A model generated the notes under the pieces. The model was not told the DNA's origin. It saw only the letters and a list, made by a program, of their open reading frames with translations, and did no database searches. The translations under genes were made by a program, and so were the position numbers. From Cantharellus purpuraceus (lineage: Eukaryota; Basidiomycota; Agaricomycetes; Cantharellales; Hydnaceae): a stretch of DNA of 64,000 bases. Below, piece after piece: positions 42,914 to 52,131 of the stretch (the first letter of the stretch is position 1; each line of letters starts with the position of its first letter). The stretch spans positions 992,001 to 1,056,000 of the forward strand of contig JALBUN010000023.1 of NCBI GenBank assembly GCA_025174535.1. Reading direction: 5' to 3'.

Positions 42914-44917
42914 TTGGGTTCCAGACGTTCCCATTCTATTAGAGACCGATGCCTCGACTATGCACTTGCCATGATCCTGTCCATCATCTCCCCAGACGAC
43001 GGACAAGTCCACCCGATCGCTTTTCACTCGCGTACATTTATGCCCCCCGAACTGAACTATGTCCATGACAAAGAGCTCCTTGCCATATATGAAGCCTTCC
43101 GGATATGGAGACACTACCTTGAGGGTCCCTCCGATCCAGTAGATGTCATAACGGACCACAAGAACTTGGAATACTTCTCCACAACGAAACTGCTCACCCG
43201 GAGACAGGTCCGATGGTCTGAGTACCTATCTCAGTTCAACCTCATTATCCGTTTCCGTCCTGGTCGACTCGGAGCAAAGCCTGACGCGTTAACTAGACGA
43301 TGGGACATCTACCCTAAAGAGGGAAATAGCGACTATGCCACTGTAAACCCCCACAACTTTCGTCCTGTGTTTACTAATGAGCAGCTGGCATCGTCCCTAC
43401 GAGCATCCACCCTCATGACTCCCACCCTCCGAGCTGTCATCATTATGGACATCAACCAACTCTGCTCCGACATCCACTCATCACTCCGATCTGATCCTGT
43501 TGCGGTTAAACACTTGGACAACCCTTCTGATCTGAAGTGGTCACTTGACCCCAAAGGACACCTCCGACACAATGACCGGATATATGTCCCCGACGCCAAC
43601 GGCCTCCGACTCCAAGTTTTGCAGTATTATCATGATCACCCGATCTCCGGCCACTTCGGGCAAAATCGCACACAAGGATTAATCCGACGAGACTATGTAT
43701 GGCCAAAAATGCGGGGATACATTCAACACTACTGTAACTCCTGCACCACGTGCATGCGCTCAAAATCGCAAAGGCACAAACCCTATGGAACGCTCAAACA
43801 ACTTCCAATCCCGGAGCAACCATGGAACTCCATCTCCATGGATTTCATAGAGAAGCTCCCCCCATCGCTCGGATATGACACCATACTCGTGATTGTCGAC
43901 AGGTTCACTAAACAGTCCCTATTCATTCTGATGCATGACACCATCACCTCCGCCTCACTAGCTAAATTGTTCGTTCTCCACGTATTCTCTAAACATGGAG
44001 TCCCATCGCATGTCACGTCCGATCGGGGCTCAGAGTTTGTGTCCTCCTTCTTCTGCACATTAGGAAAGGCTCTCGACATGAAGCTCCATTTTACCTCCGG
44101 ATACCATCCTGAAGGAGACAGACAAACAGAACAAATGAATCAGTCCCTGGAACAATATCTCCAAATCTATTGTAACTATCAACAAGACAACTGGGCTGAT
44201 CTACTTCCGATCGCAGAGTTTGCCTACAACAACGCTCCAAATGCAACTACCGGCATCTCTCCATTCTTTGCTAATAAAGGCTACCATCCGAACATCTCCG
44301 TCCACCCTGAGAAGGAACTTGCCTCCACCAAAGCCTGTCAATTTGTAACCAACCTCGATCAACTACACCAACATCTCCGAGAGACCATCTCCAATGCTCA
44401 GAAACAATATCAAGTCTCCGCAGACCGACACCACATTCCGGCTCCAGACCTGCAAATCGGAGACAAAGTATTCGTTAAGGCCGAACACTTCCAGACCACC
44501 CGTCCATCAAAGAAACTCTCCAAGAAATACTTAGGTCCTTATGAGGTCATTGCTCGCACGGGCAGCAGGTCTTTCACCCTCCGCCTCCCTGACCACTTCC
44601 GAGCAGTTCATCCGGTCTTCCATATATCAATGCTTGAACCCGCTACTACGAATGAGATCTCCGGTTGCATGCAACCCCCACCTCCCCCGATTATCATCAA
44701 AGGAGACAATGAATATGAGATCTCGGAGATCCTGGACTTGAAGATTGACCGTCGATACAAGTGCAAGCTCCAGTACTTAGTCAAATGGACTGGATATGAA
44801 GGCACTGATGAAGAGTCTTCATGGATCTCCGCATCCGAACTCGATCACGCATCCAAATCTGTCTCCGATTTTCACTCCGCTTATCCAGACAAACCTGGCC
44901 CTCTTATGAATCTTTAA
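42914..44917 (+). CDS. I2 RNase H - integrase - chromodomain, 667-aa open frame
   Basis: One uninterrupted frame: RNase H C-terminal two thirds ('HDKELLAIYEAFRIWRHYLE', '[15 protein letters not shown]'); the first Asp region near 42945 is damaged by a 1-nt loss ('ETDAST' instead of 'ETDASDYALA'). Next come the integrase zinc site ('HDHPISGHFGQNRT' ... 'CTTCMRSK', about residues 235-285), the DDE core ('SMDFIEKLPP', 'TSDRGSEFVSSFF', 'RQTEQMNQSLEQ'), a C-terminal domain ('DKVFVKAEHFQTTRPSKK'), and a chromodomain ('YKCKLQYLVKWTGYEGTDEE', about 615-650). It is part of the Gag-Pol polyprotein, not a stand-alone gene, so the start shown is only where the frame opens. Confidence 0.85.
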   Translation: MGSRRSHSIRDRCLDYALAMILSIISPDDGQVHPIAFHSRTFMPPELNYVHDKELLAIYEAFRIWRHYLEGPSDPVDVITDHKNLEYFSTTKLLTRRQVRWSEYLSQFNLIIRFRPGRLGAKPDALTRRWDIYPKEGNSDYATVNPHNFRPVFTNEQLASSLRASTLMTPTLRAVIIMDINQLCSDIHSSLRSDPVAVKHLDNPSDLKWSLDPKGHLRHNDRIYVPDANGLRLQVLQYYHDHPISGHFGQNRTQGLIRRDYVWPKMRGYIQHYCNSCTTCMRSKSQRHKPYGTLKQLPIPEQPWNSISMDFIEKLPPSLGYDTILVIVDRFTKQSLFILMHDTITSASLAKLFVLHVFSKHGVPSHVTSDRGSEFVSSFFCTLGKALDMKLHFTSGYHPEGDRQTEQMNQSLEQYLQIYCNYQQDNWADLLPIAEFAYNNAPNATTGISPFFANKGYHPNISVHPEKELASTKACQFVTNLDQLHQHLRETISNAQKQYQVSADRHHIPAPDLQIGDKVFVKAEHFQTTRPSKKLSKKYLGPYEVIARTGSRSFTLRLPDHFRAVHPVFHISMLEPATTNEISGCMQPPPPPIIIKGDNEYEISEILDLKIDRRYKCKLQYLVKWTGYEGTDEESSWISASELDHASKSVSDFHSAYPDKPGPLMNL

Positions 44918-45080
44918 GTTCAATTACTAATGCTAATTCTATTATTCCGCATCACCACTCTATTACAAGTCAAGGGAAATTACCAGCCTGCTCAAAAAAA
45001 AAAAAAAAAAACTCCGAAGGAATATCACTCTGCCTTATTCTTTCTCCGTTCTGAAATTTATAATCATTTTCATCCTTATC
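44918..45080. other. convergent 3' ends in I2
   Basis: 163 bp between the pol stop and the antisense-gene stop. Contains an 18-nt A run at about 44995-45012. Confidence 0.5.
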
Positions 45081-46081
45081 TTATACATCGCGTTTCCTTT
45101 TCCCCTTTTCCTTATCTACCTCAGGCTCTGTCTCTGACTCCTCATCACTCTTTACATCTGACACCCAATCCTTCTCATCTCCCATGTCTGAGTCCTCATC
45201 CAACGGGGCCATGAACTTCCGCAACCGACGTAACTCGGCTGTCCAATGACCCTCCAGAACCTCCTTCCGTTTCATCGTCCTCACCAAGTCTACTAACAAC
45301 CCCTCTGTCCGCCGAAGGTGCTCCGACTGCAGGTTAACCAGCCGGATAAGCTGGCCCACGGTGCTATTGGGTGCAGAGACGCGCCCCATACCTGCACCGG
45401 TCGTTGCCCCTTCCGATCCAACGCCGCTACCCCCGGCTGCTACAGCACCCATCTCAGTCCACCTCTTTTTGGTCGGACGACCCTCCGATTCCTTCTTTGC
45501 CCCTCCTTGTACCACTAGTCAGGGCTTGACACTCCGACTCCAGGGATCAAACTTTCCATCGATCCTACACCCTCCTTTCCGACCCCAACAACAATCGCAG
45601 GACCGAAGGTGGCGAGTTGGGCCGGTAGGCCACACACACTCCACACCCGCATCATGACATAAGTCGCAAGTTACGCTGGGTCCGCCAAATGGCTCCGTTG
45701 CAGCCAGAGCCTTGGGTGGTCCGCCCCTCCTCACTGCGGCCTCCTCTCCTCCTCCTTGTCCTGCTGTTCTGCTGCCGCCTTCTCCATCTCACGCTTGCGA
45801 AGCTGGATCGCCAACCTCGTGACACGCAGCTCCTTCTTACGGGTCGCCAACACACGACTCTCCGCCTTGCACCATATGACCCTCTGGTCCGCCTCCCGCT
45901 TCTCCGTATCAGCACTCGGGTATGCCTTCAATGAAAAGACCGTGACATCGAGGTTCTTCTTGGTGGTAGCGGCATAGAGCTCCGCTGTTTTGCGAGCCTC
46001 GACTGCAGCTACCCAAGCCATCTCCTCATAGGAATTCAAAGTAGGATCCGGCTCCGCATCTGTCCCAACATCCACGCCCGC

Positions 46082-47496
46082 TGACGAGCCAGGACGCATC
46101 GAGGACGCATATCGAACCACTCTGACAGTCCAACTCCGCCAGCGTCTTTTCGTATCAACTTTTAAATAGCGCCGCAACTCCCTATCCACCTCAGTCTCTA
46201 ATTTGAGCCATTGATCGTCACTCGTGTTTCATCGCCATCGATCATTATCAGCCTTCTATTCACACCGATCCTTTCATCATCATTCACATGGCTTCTCATT
46301 CTATTCCCCTCTCCAACATCACTTCCAATAATACGTCACACTGGTCTCTGGACACAGAGGACTATCAAAAATACGCCGAGCTCCACGGGCATGTTAAGCC
46401 ACCTCCACGTGTCAAAATACTTCCAAAACTCTTTCAACGTCCAAGATCCCCACCATGTCTCTCTTATGCCATTGGCGATCCCATATTCTTTCACAATTCC
46501 ATTGAACCATATACATTCCTCAACATTTCACCTCTATATCGTAACACGGATAGAAGAGTCGAACGTGAGGTAGAATTTCAGTCGCCATCGCTGACCTATC
46601 CTCCCACTTCAATCCGACTCAGGTTACATCGTGTCAGGCAAAGGGACCGAATACTCTTGGAACGGGATACCATATGGAGACGGATCACTAAGACAATAAG
46701 GAGTATTTGTTGTGGATGCTGACGGAAGTCCTCATGTGACTCAGGGTCAATTAACCTTCGGAGCCGTAGGGAAGATGGTATTGGTGGATGTTTCTATTGT
46801 TCTTTTATATGACTCACCCCTGTTTCATCTTTTAATTCATTCATACACGACTTACTCATCCTTGTTCTATTTTTGGTTCTTTTATTACTCATCACCCTCT
46901 ATTCTTACAAAGATTACCCCTATCTGTCGTTTCATTTCTCCATGATTACCCCCTTTAGTAGTTCAACTTCACACGCTTCGTCAGCTGGCTTGATCAGCAT
47001 TTCTTGCATCATATCGCATCATTTGCTCCTCATATTGTGTCGTTGTGCCCTGGGGATTTGTATATAAAAGGGCGCTAGTTTTCGCCTTTGGAAGGAATCA
47101 ACAAGTTTTCAGCCAACGCTCTAAAGTCAAAGTCCACGCTCTAAGTCTACGCTCTACGCTCTACATCACAATCCATCATCTCTACACCGAGGTAAACACC
47201 TTGGTTCAATGATCAGATTTCCCTCCGCCACCGAGAGGTTGATTCTCCTGAAACCAGCTTTCGCGTACCTCCCAACCGGGCTCCGCATTGTCATCCAGTC
47301 ACAGAGCACGATCAGCCATCGGGACCGACCTTTTGCTCCCATCCTCATCCAACCACAGAGCACTATCCCACTTCCCTGTTACGTACCCCTCGCCCTGATT
47401 GATCTTTGGAGTGCTGAACAACTGCGTTACACACCGTCTGCTTGCTAGGACCGTTGCGCGCAGGCTTATAGGATCTATTCCTTAAGCAAACCGACA
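46082..47496 (+). mobile_element. repeat D, copy Db (1415 bp, TSD CCGC)
   Basis: Starts TGACGAGCCAGG and ends AAACCGACA, flanked by CCGC (46078-46081 and 47497-47500), inside the I2 antisense gene. Contains TTTTAAATAG at about 46160, the D ORF, and TATATAAAAG at 47061-47070. It is CpG-rich, so apparently recent. Confidence 0.85.
46288..46699 (+). CDS. repeat D ORF (copy Db), spliced model, 117 aa
   Basis: Exon 1 46288-46564, intron 46565-46622 (58 nt, donor GTGAGG, branch-like CTGACC, acceptor CTCAG), exon 2 46623-46699 (TAA). The product starts 'MASHSIPLSNITSNNTSHWS' and ends 'YSWNGIPYGDGSLRQ'. Without splicing the frame runs to 46722 (144 aa). After the TAA the exon-2 frame stays open for about 80 codons ('GVFVVDADGSPHVTQGQLTF'), which looks protein-like, so the TAA may have truncated an originally longer protein before the repeat spread. 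No family recognised. The spliced model rests on splice-site quality and coding appearance only. Confidence 0.45.
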
Positions 47497-48370
47497 CCGC
47501 GTCGGGCTCTGCATTTGCGTCGAGCTCCATATTGGCATCGGGATCCGCTTCCACCTCCGCCCTCTCCGCCTCCACCGCATCGTCTTCCTCAGCTGCCCCC
47601 GACTCAAATAAGGGCCGTGCCTGTGGACGTAACGGCGAGTCCTCCGCAGTGACCGTCCTCGAACGAGTCGCCTCTGTCCATGTAATGGAGATGATGGCGA
47701 CTTCCAGGGTCCCTGGCCGTATGGGCACGCTCAGACTTCCTGGGTGGCTGGTCTTCCCTGCCCCGGTCACCTCCTCCTCTACCTCCATGGCGGCCTCTAA
47801 CTCGTGCGCCTGCTCCTCCACTTCCTTCAGTCTCGCGGCCTCCATCGCTGCCGCAAGTTCCTTCACCTTGCAGGCCCTCTCTGCCTTCGCTTCCTCCTCT
47901 TTCCTTCTCTGTTCTGTTTTCGCCGCTTCTTTCCGTCGTTCCTCCTCCTCCTCCTTCCGTCTCCGTTCTGCCTCCTCCTTCTCCTTCCACCTCTGTTCCG
48001 CCTCCTCCTCCTCCTCCTTCCGTCTCTGTTCCGCCTCCTCCTCCTCCTTCCCTCTCCGTTCCACCTCCTCCTCCTCCTTCCGTTTCTGTTCTGCCTCCTC
48101 CTCCTCCTTCCATCTCCGTTCTGCTTCCTCCTCCTCTTTCCATTTCCGCGCCTCTTCCTCTTCCTTCCATCGGGCCAAGAGCAACTGCTCCAGCTCAGCC
48201 ACACTCATGCTTGCCAAAGGGTTTGACATCATTGAGGATAAGACCTCAATCATGTCCCTCCTTTTATATGTCTCCAGACCCCCAGTATAACTCTGACCGC
48301 GCCCAATCGTCTCACCTATTCAATCCACGGACATGAGGCCTCAGGGGCTCAGCCTTAAATGGAGAGATAC

Positions 48371-48919
48371 TGTTATGACTATATTCATTAACGTCCAGAT
48401 CCCCGTCCGATCCCCTCAGATCCCCACGCATATGAAATCTATACTCCATTTGGAAACCGCTATGTCTCCATTTTCCTGTCCGATTGTCACCACCAATTCC
48501 GCCCATCCATCTCCGGTTCCGATTGATGCATCAGCATCACCATAGGAACCCAGACATTCATCCCCATCAGACTTGGACATACTCATGTAAGGCCGTCAGC
48601 CTCGGAGACCCATCACCAGAGTAATTATTATTAGATTTCGAATATGTATTTAAGTTGCCAACTGGGGACTTCATTCCCCAGTTCAAATATCAATTCACGC
48701 CTAGCTCCTAAGTCCGATCCTAACTCTGTAAGTCGTACTCCGTCTCCGAAATCTCGGACACCGGTATTAGTGAGGGTGCAGCACATAAGCTGAAGCCAAG
48801 TCCGTTCCGACCCCACGACATGCTCCAACTCCAACCCAATCTCCGACCCAACCTCCGACCCAATCTCTGACCCAACCTCCGACCCAATCTCCGACCCCAA
48901 TCGGACCTAGTGTGTAACA
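48371..48919 (+). repeat. I2 3' LTR (549 bp)
   Basis: Similar to 38136-38660 with an extra copy of a 'gacccaacctccgacccaatct' unit near 48850. Preceded by GGAGAGATAC. Confidence 0.9.
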
Positions 48920-49143
48920 ATAGAATTGGAAGCCATGTGAATGATGATGGGGGGATTGGTGTGAATAGAAGGCTGATAATGATCGATGGTGATGAAACAT
49001 GAGTGACGATTGATGGCTAAAATTAGAGACTGAGGTGGGGGGGGAGTTGCAGCACTATTTAAAAGTTTGATATGAACAGATGCTGGTGGAGTTGGACTGT
49101 CAGAGTGGTTCAATATATGTCCTCAATGCATCCTGGCCCGTCA
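48920..49143 (-). repeat. repeat D, copy De, right part
   Basis: Continues 38135 after I2 and ends '..cctggcccgtca', the D 5' terminus on the minus strand. Confidence 0.8.
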
Positions 49144-49228
49144 GTGGGCACCTTGATGGTTCATGTGCATTTGGAATTGGCAGTGGATCGTGGCATTGGT
49201 AGGAGTAAGTATGGCAGTTCAAATATAC
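49144..49228 (-). pseudogene. scrap of O1 Gag leader
   Basis: 85 bp matching the start of Gag and the leader of other GypB copies ('gtatggcagttcaaatatac' next to the LTR). The rest of the Gag N-terminus is missing. Confidence 0.7.
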
Positions 49229-49769
49229 TGTTATGCACTAGGTCCAATTGGGGGTCAGAGATTGGGTTGGAGATTGGGTTGGAGATTGGGTTGGAGTCAG
49301 AGTGGGAATCAGGGTGCGTCATGGGGGTTGGAACGGACTTGGCTTCAGCTTATGTGCTGCGCCCTCACTAATACCGGTGTCTGAGATTTTGGAGATGGAG
49401 TATGACTTAGAGAATTAGGATTGGACTTAGGAACTAGGCATGATTCGATATTCAAACTGGGGAATGAAGTCCCCAGTTGGGCAACTTAAATACATATTTG
49501 AAATCTAATAATAATTACTCTGGTGATGGGTCTCTGAGGCTGACGGCCTTACCTGAGTATGTCCAAGTCCAACAGGGATGGATGTCCAGGTTCCTATGGT
49601 GATGCTGATGCATCAATCGGAACCAGAGACGGATGGGCGAGATTTGGCGGTGACAATCAGACAGATAAATGGAGACATGATGGTTTCCAAATGGAGTATA
49701 GATTTCATATGCATGGGGATCTGAGTGGATAGGATGGGGATCTGGGCATTAATGAATATAGTCATAACA
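49229..49769 (-). repeat. O1 5' LTR (541 bp)
   Basis: Starts TGTTATGCAC and ends CATAACA on the plus strand; same orientation as 22585-23105. Confidence 0.85.
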
Positions 49770-49830
49770 AGATGACAGCATTCCCTAGTGGAATGCTGTA
49801 GATATATACAGCACATATAATGTCTATACT
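49770..49830. repeat. hairpin-bearing fragment related to the C repeats
   Basis: Contains ACAGCATTCC-CTAGT-GGAATGCTGT (49775-49799) and 'gtagatatatacag', both related to the sequence just before C2 at 21520-21550. Confidence 0.5.
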
Positions 49831-50576
49831 TGTTAAGGGATGCAGCACCAATGTGCTCTACTTTGCTTTTCCATTCCTAAATATCAGCATATATTTGGTG
49901 CTTGTACCTGGAATGGACTTATTCAAATATTCTCTATTTTTTCATATTTTGTCAGGAATATTCCATGCAGAACTTGGCCCAGAATGTTCTTATTCTGCTG
50001 TGCTACAGTTGTGGACTCATAGGTGCCCACAAACCTTCACACAGTCAGCACTCCACCCTTGGACCAGGCATTTGGCCTGAATTCAAGCTCAGATGTCTCT
50101 GATCAATAAATATTCTGTAACTTGACAACCACAGCCTCTCAGGGCACAATTTTCTGTGGAGATCATGACCTGAGATGTGGCTATCCATGGCTGTGCAAAC
50201 CAGTGCAGATAACAGGGTGGATACCCTCCTTTTTTGCCTGATCAGTGCCTAATTCAGGGATCAGAGCAGGTGATTGATGATCAGATCAGGTGATTGCCTT
50301 GGAATATTCTACCCCTTTCCATAACATTCTAGCTGTTTCCTTCTATTATTAGATAGAACATTCCAGAACCATTATTCAGCTCCTGATCAGTGTTAGTGCT
50401 GTGATCAGAACCTGTGATTGGCTTGGAATATTCTACCCCTTTCTTCCACCTTCCACTACCTTCCAGTAGTTTCCATCTATTAATAGGTAGAATATTCCAG
50501 AACCATTAGTCAGCTCTGGTAAATACAATATATAAGGAGGTCATTCTGCCTCTGAAATAACAACATATTCTACCAC
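49831..50576 (-). repeat. family E repeat, minus-strand copy interrupted by O2
   Basis: Reverse complement of 52770-53540: 'gcagcaccaatgtgct', 'cattcctaaatatcagcata', 'tcagagacatctgagc' (reversed). Cut at 50576 by the O2 LTR. The remainder is expected beyond the window. Confidence 0.7.
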
Positions 50577-51508
50577 TGTTACGCACTAGGTGTGAGGGCG
50601 ACGCTGATGACGAGGCCACAACAACAAGATACTCAATAAGCGAGAGCCGATAAGAAATAATGCCAGCTGGTACAGCGGATATCCTCAGTCTATACAGCTG
50701 TTTCTGATAAATACATGGGACTTACCTGGTACAGCAGATATCCTCAGAGATCAAGCTGAGGGGATCACACTGCACCAAGGCGAGTCTTTATACTAAATGA
50801 TGGAGACGGATAGGAGAACCAAGATAGGGGAGGAAAGATAGGGGAAGTGATAGGGGCAATGAAATAGGGGAGATGCACCCTGACAGGCTGCGCTGATAGG
50901 GGTGTCAAGAGAAAATACTAAAAATAGAATATGACTTATTTGAACCCTGACACTAGGTCCGATTGGGGATTGGAGATTGGGTCGGAGGTTGGGTTGGAGG
51001 TTGGGTTGGAGGTCAGGTTGGAGGTCGGGTCAGAGGTCAGGTCGGAGTTGGAGCACATTGTGGGGGTTGGAACGGACTTGGCTTCAGCTTATGTGCTGCG
51101 CCCTCACTAATACTGGTGTCTGAGATTTCAGAGATGGAGTACGACTTACAGAGTTAGGATTGGACTTAGGAACTAGGCGTGATTCGATATTCAAACTGGG
51201 GAATGAAGTCCCCAGTTGGGCAACTTAAATACATATTTTGAAATCTAATAATAATTACTCCGGTGATGGGTCTCCAAGGCCAATGGCCTTACATGAGTAT
51301 GTCTGAGTCTGAGGGGGATGGATGTCCAGGTTCCTATGGTGATGCTGATGCATCAATTGGAACTGGAGACGGATGGGTGGAATCGGTGGTGACAGTCCAA
51401 CAGGTAGATGGAGACGTGGCGGTTTCCAAATGGAGTATAGATTTCATATGCACAGGGATCTGAGTGGATTGGACAAGGATCTGGACGTTAATGAATATAG
51501 TCATAACA
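50577..51508 (-). repeat. O2 3' LTR, interrupted by F1
   Basis: TGTTACGCACTAGG (50577-50590), then F1, then CTAGGTCCGATTGG.. to CATAACA at 51508. About 565 bp without F1. Confidence 0.85.
50591..50952 (+). mobile_element. F1: small TG..CA insertion (362 bp, TSD CTAGG)
   Basis: Starts TGTGAGGGCGACG and ends AACCCTGACA, flanked by CTAGG (50586-50590 and 50953-50957). No ORF. It differs from F2 mainly by an internal duplication of about 60 bp ('ggtacagc(g/a)gatatcctcag' occurs twice). Probably a solo LTR or a miniature LTR element. Orientation is arbitrary. Confidence 0.85.
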
Positions 51509-51610
51509 GTATCTCTCCATTTAAGGCTGAGCCCCTGAGGCCTCACGTCCACAAATTGAATAGGTGAGACGGTTGGGCGCAGTCAGAGTTATACTGGGGG
51601 TCTGGAGACA

Positions 51611-51618
51611 TATAAAAG
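51611..51618 (+). promoter_or_regulatory. TATA box of the O2 antisense gene
   Basis: TATAAAAG, 53 nt before ATG 51671. Confidence 0.6.
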
Positions 51619-51714
51619 GAGGGGCATGATTGAGGTCTTATCCTCAATGATGTCAAACCCTTTGGCAAGCATGAGTGTGGCTGAGCTGGAGCAGTTGCTC
51701 TTGGCCCGATGGAA

Positions 51715-52125
51715 GGAAGAGGAGGAGGAGCGGAAACGGAAAGAGGAGGAGGAAGCAGAATGGAGACGGAAGGAGGAGGAGGCGGAACGGAGACGGAAGG
51801 AGGAGGAGGTGGTGGAATGGAGACGGAAGGAGGAGGAGGAGGCAGAACGGAGATGGAAGGAGGAAGAGGAGGCGGAACAGAGACGGAAGGAGGAGGAGGA
51901 GGCAGAACGGAGACGGAAGGAGGAGGAGGAGGCAGAACAGAGACGGAAGGAGGAGGAGGAGGCAGAACAGAGACGGAAGGAGGAGGAGGAGGCAGAACGG
52001 AGACGGAAGGAGGAGGAGGTGGAACAGACGGAAGGAGGAGGAGGAGGCGGAACGGAGATGGAAGGAGGAGGAGGAGGATCGGAGATGGAAGGAGGAGGAG
52101 GAGGCAGAATGGAGATGGAAGGAGG
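51715..52125 (+). repeat. purine-rich tandem repeat encoding charged decapeptides
   Basis: Units of about 30 bp, 'gcagaacggagacggaagga' plus 'ggaggagga', encode 'RRKEEEEAE(Q/R)'. Shorter versions occur at 30480-30740, 47930-48170 and 23300-23375 in the other antisense genes. Confidence 0.85.
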
Positions 52126-52131
52126 AGGAGG

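Larger units (their letters stand above)
45081..48208 (-). pseudogene. I2 antisense zinc-cluster gene, split by repeat D and frameshifted
   Basis: N-terminal part 48208-47501 ('MSVAELEQLLLARWKEEEEA', eight or more charged repeat units, acidic stretch). Repeat Db is inserted at 46082-47496. The helical region continues from 46081 ('NSYEEMAWVAAVEARKTAEL') to a small deletion near 45745, which shifts the frame. The Cys array ('CDLCHDAGVEC' ... 'CDCCWGRKGGC') lies at about 45672-45570 in the shifted frame and is followed by TGA near 45519. The acidic tail then ends at 45081 ('KGKRKRDV'). TATA box at 48261-48268. Confidence 0.75.
38136..48919 (+). mobile_element. I2: complete GypB element, best-preserved pol, with two D insertions
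   Basis: LTRs 38136-38660 and 48371-48919, TSD ATAGA (38131-38135 and 48920-48924), inserted in repeat D copy De. Without the D insertions (39401-40808, 46082-47496) it is about 7.95 kb. It keeps the longest pol frame in the window (42914-44917, 667 aa) and noticeably more CpG than I1 or O1, so it is probably the youngest full-length copy. Confidence 0.9.
22585..49769 (-). mobile_element. O1: outer GypB element hosting nested insertions
   Basis: A minus-strand GypB copy whose parts are, left to right: 3' LTR, antisense gene, pol, gag, 5' LTR. It is opened by I1 (24926-31484), an E-like repeat (33716-35105), and a D copy (about 37002-49143) that itself contains I2 (38136-48919). Removing these insertions rejoins the pol frame across I1 and across the E-like repeat. 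The D insertion coincides with loss of much of gag. The flanks of the two LTRs (CCCTA left, AGATG right) do not match, so the pair could be a recombinant. Confidence 0.75.

Noticed and set aside
46712..46945. Hydrophobic 77-aa ORF in repeat D as a separate membrane protein
   Set aside because: It is the in-frame continuation after the TAA of the D ORF and has no own promoter; noted as a possible truncated remainder instead.
50577..50952. F1 as a fragment of the GypB LTR itself
   Set aside because: The CTAGG duplication and the independent F2 copy with GGGAG show that F is a separate insertion.
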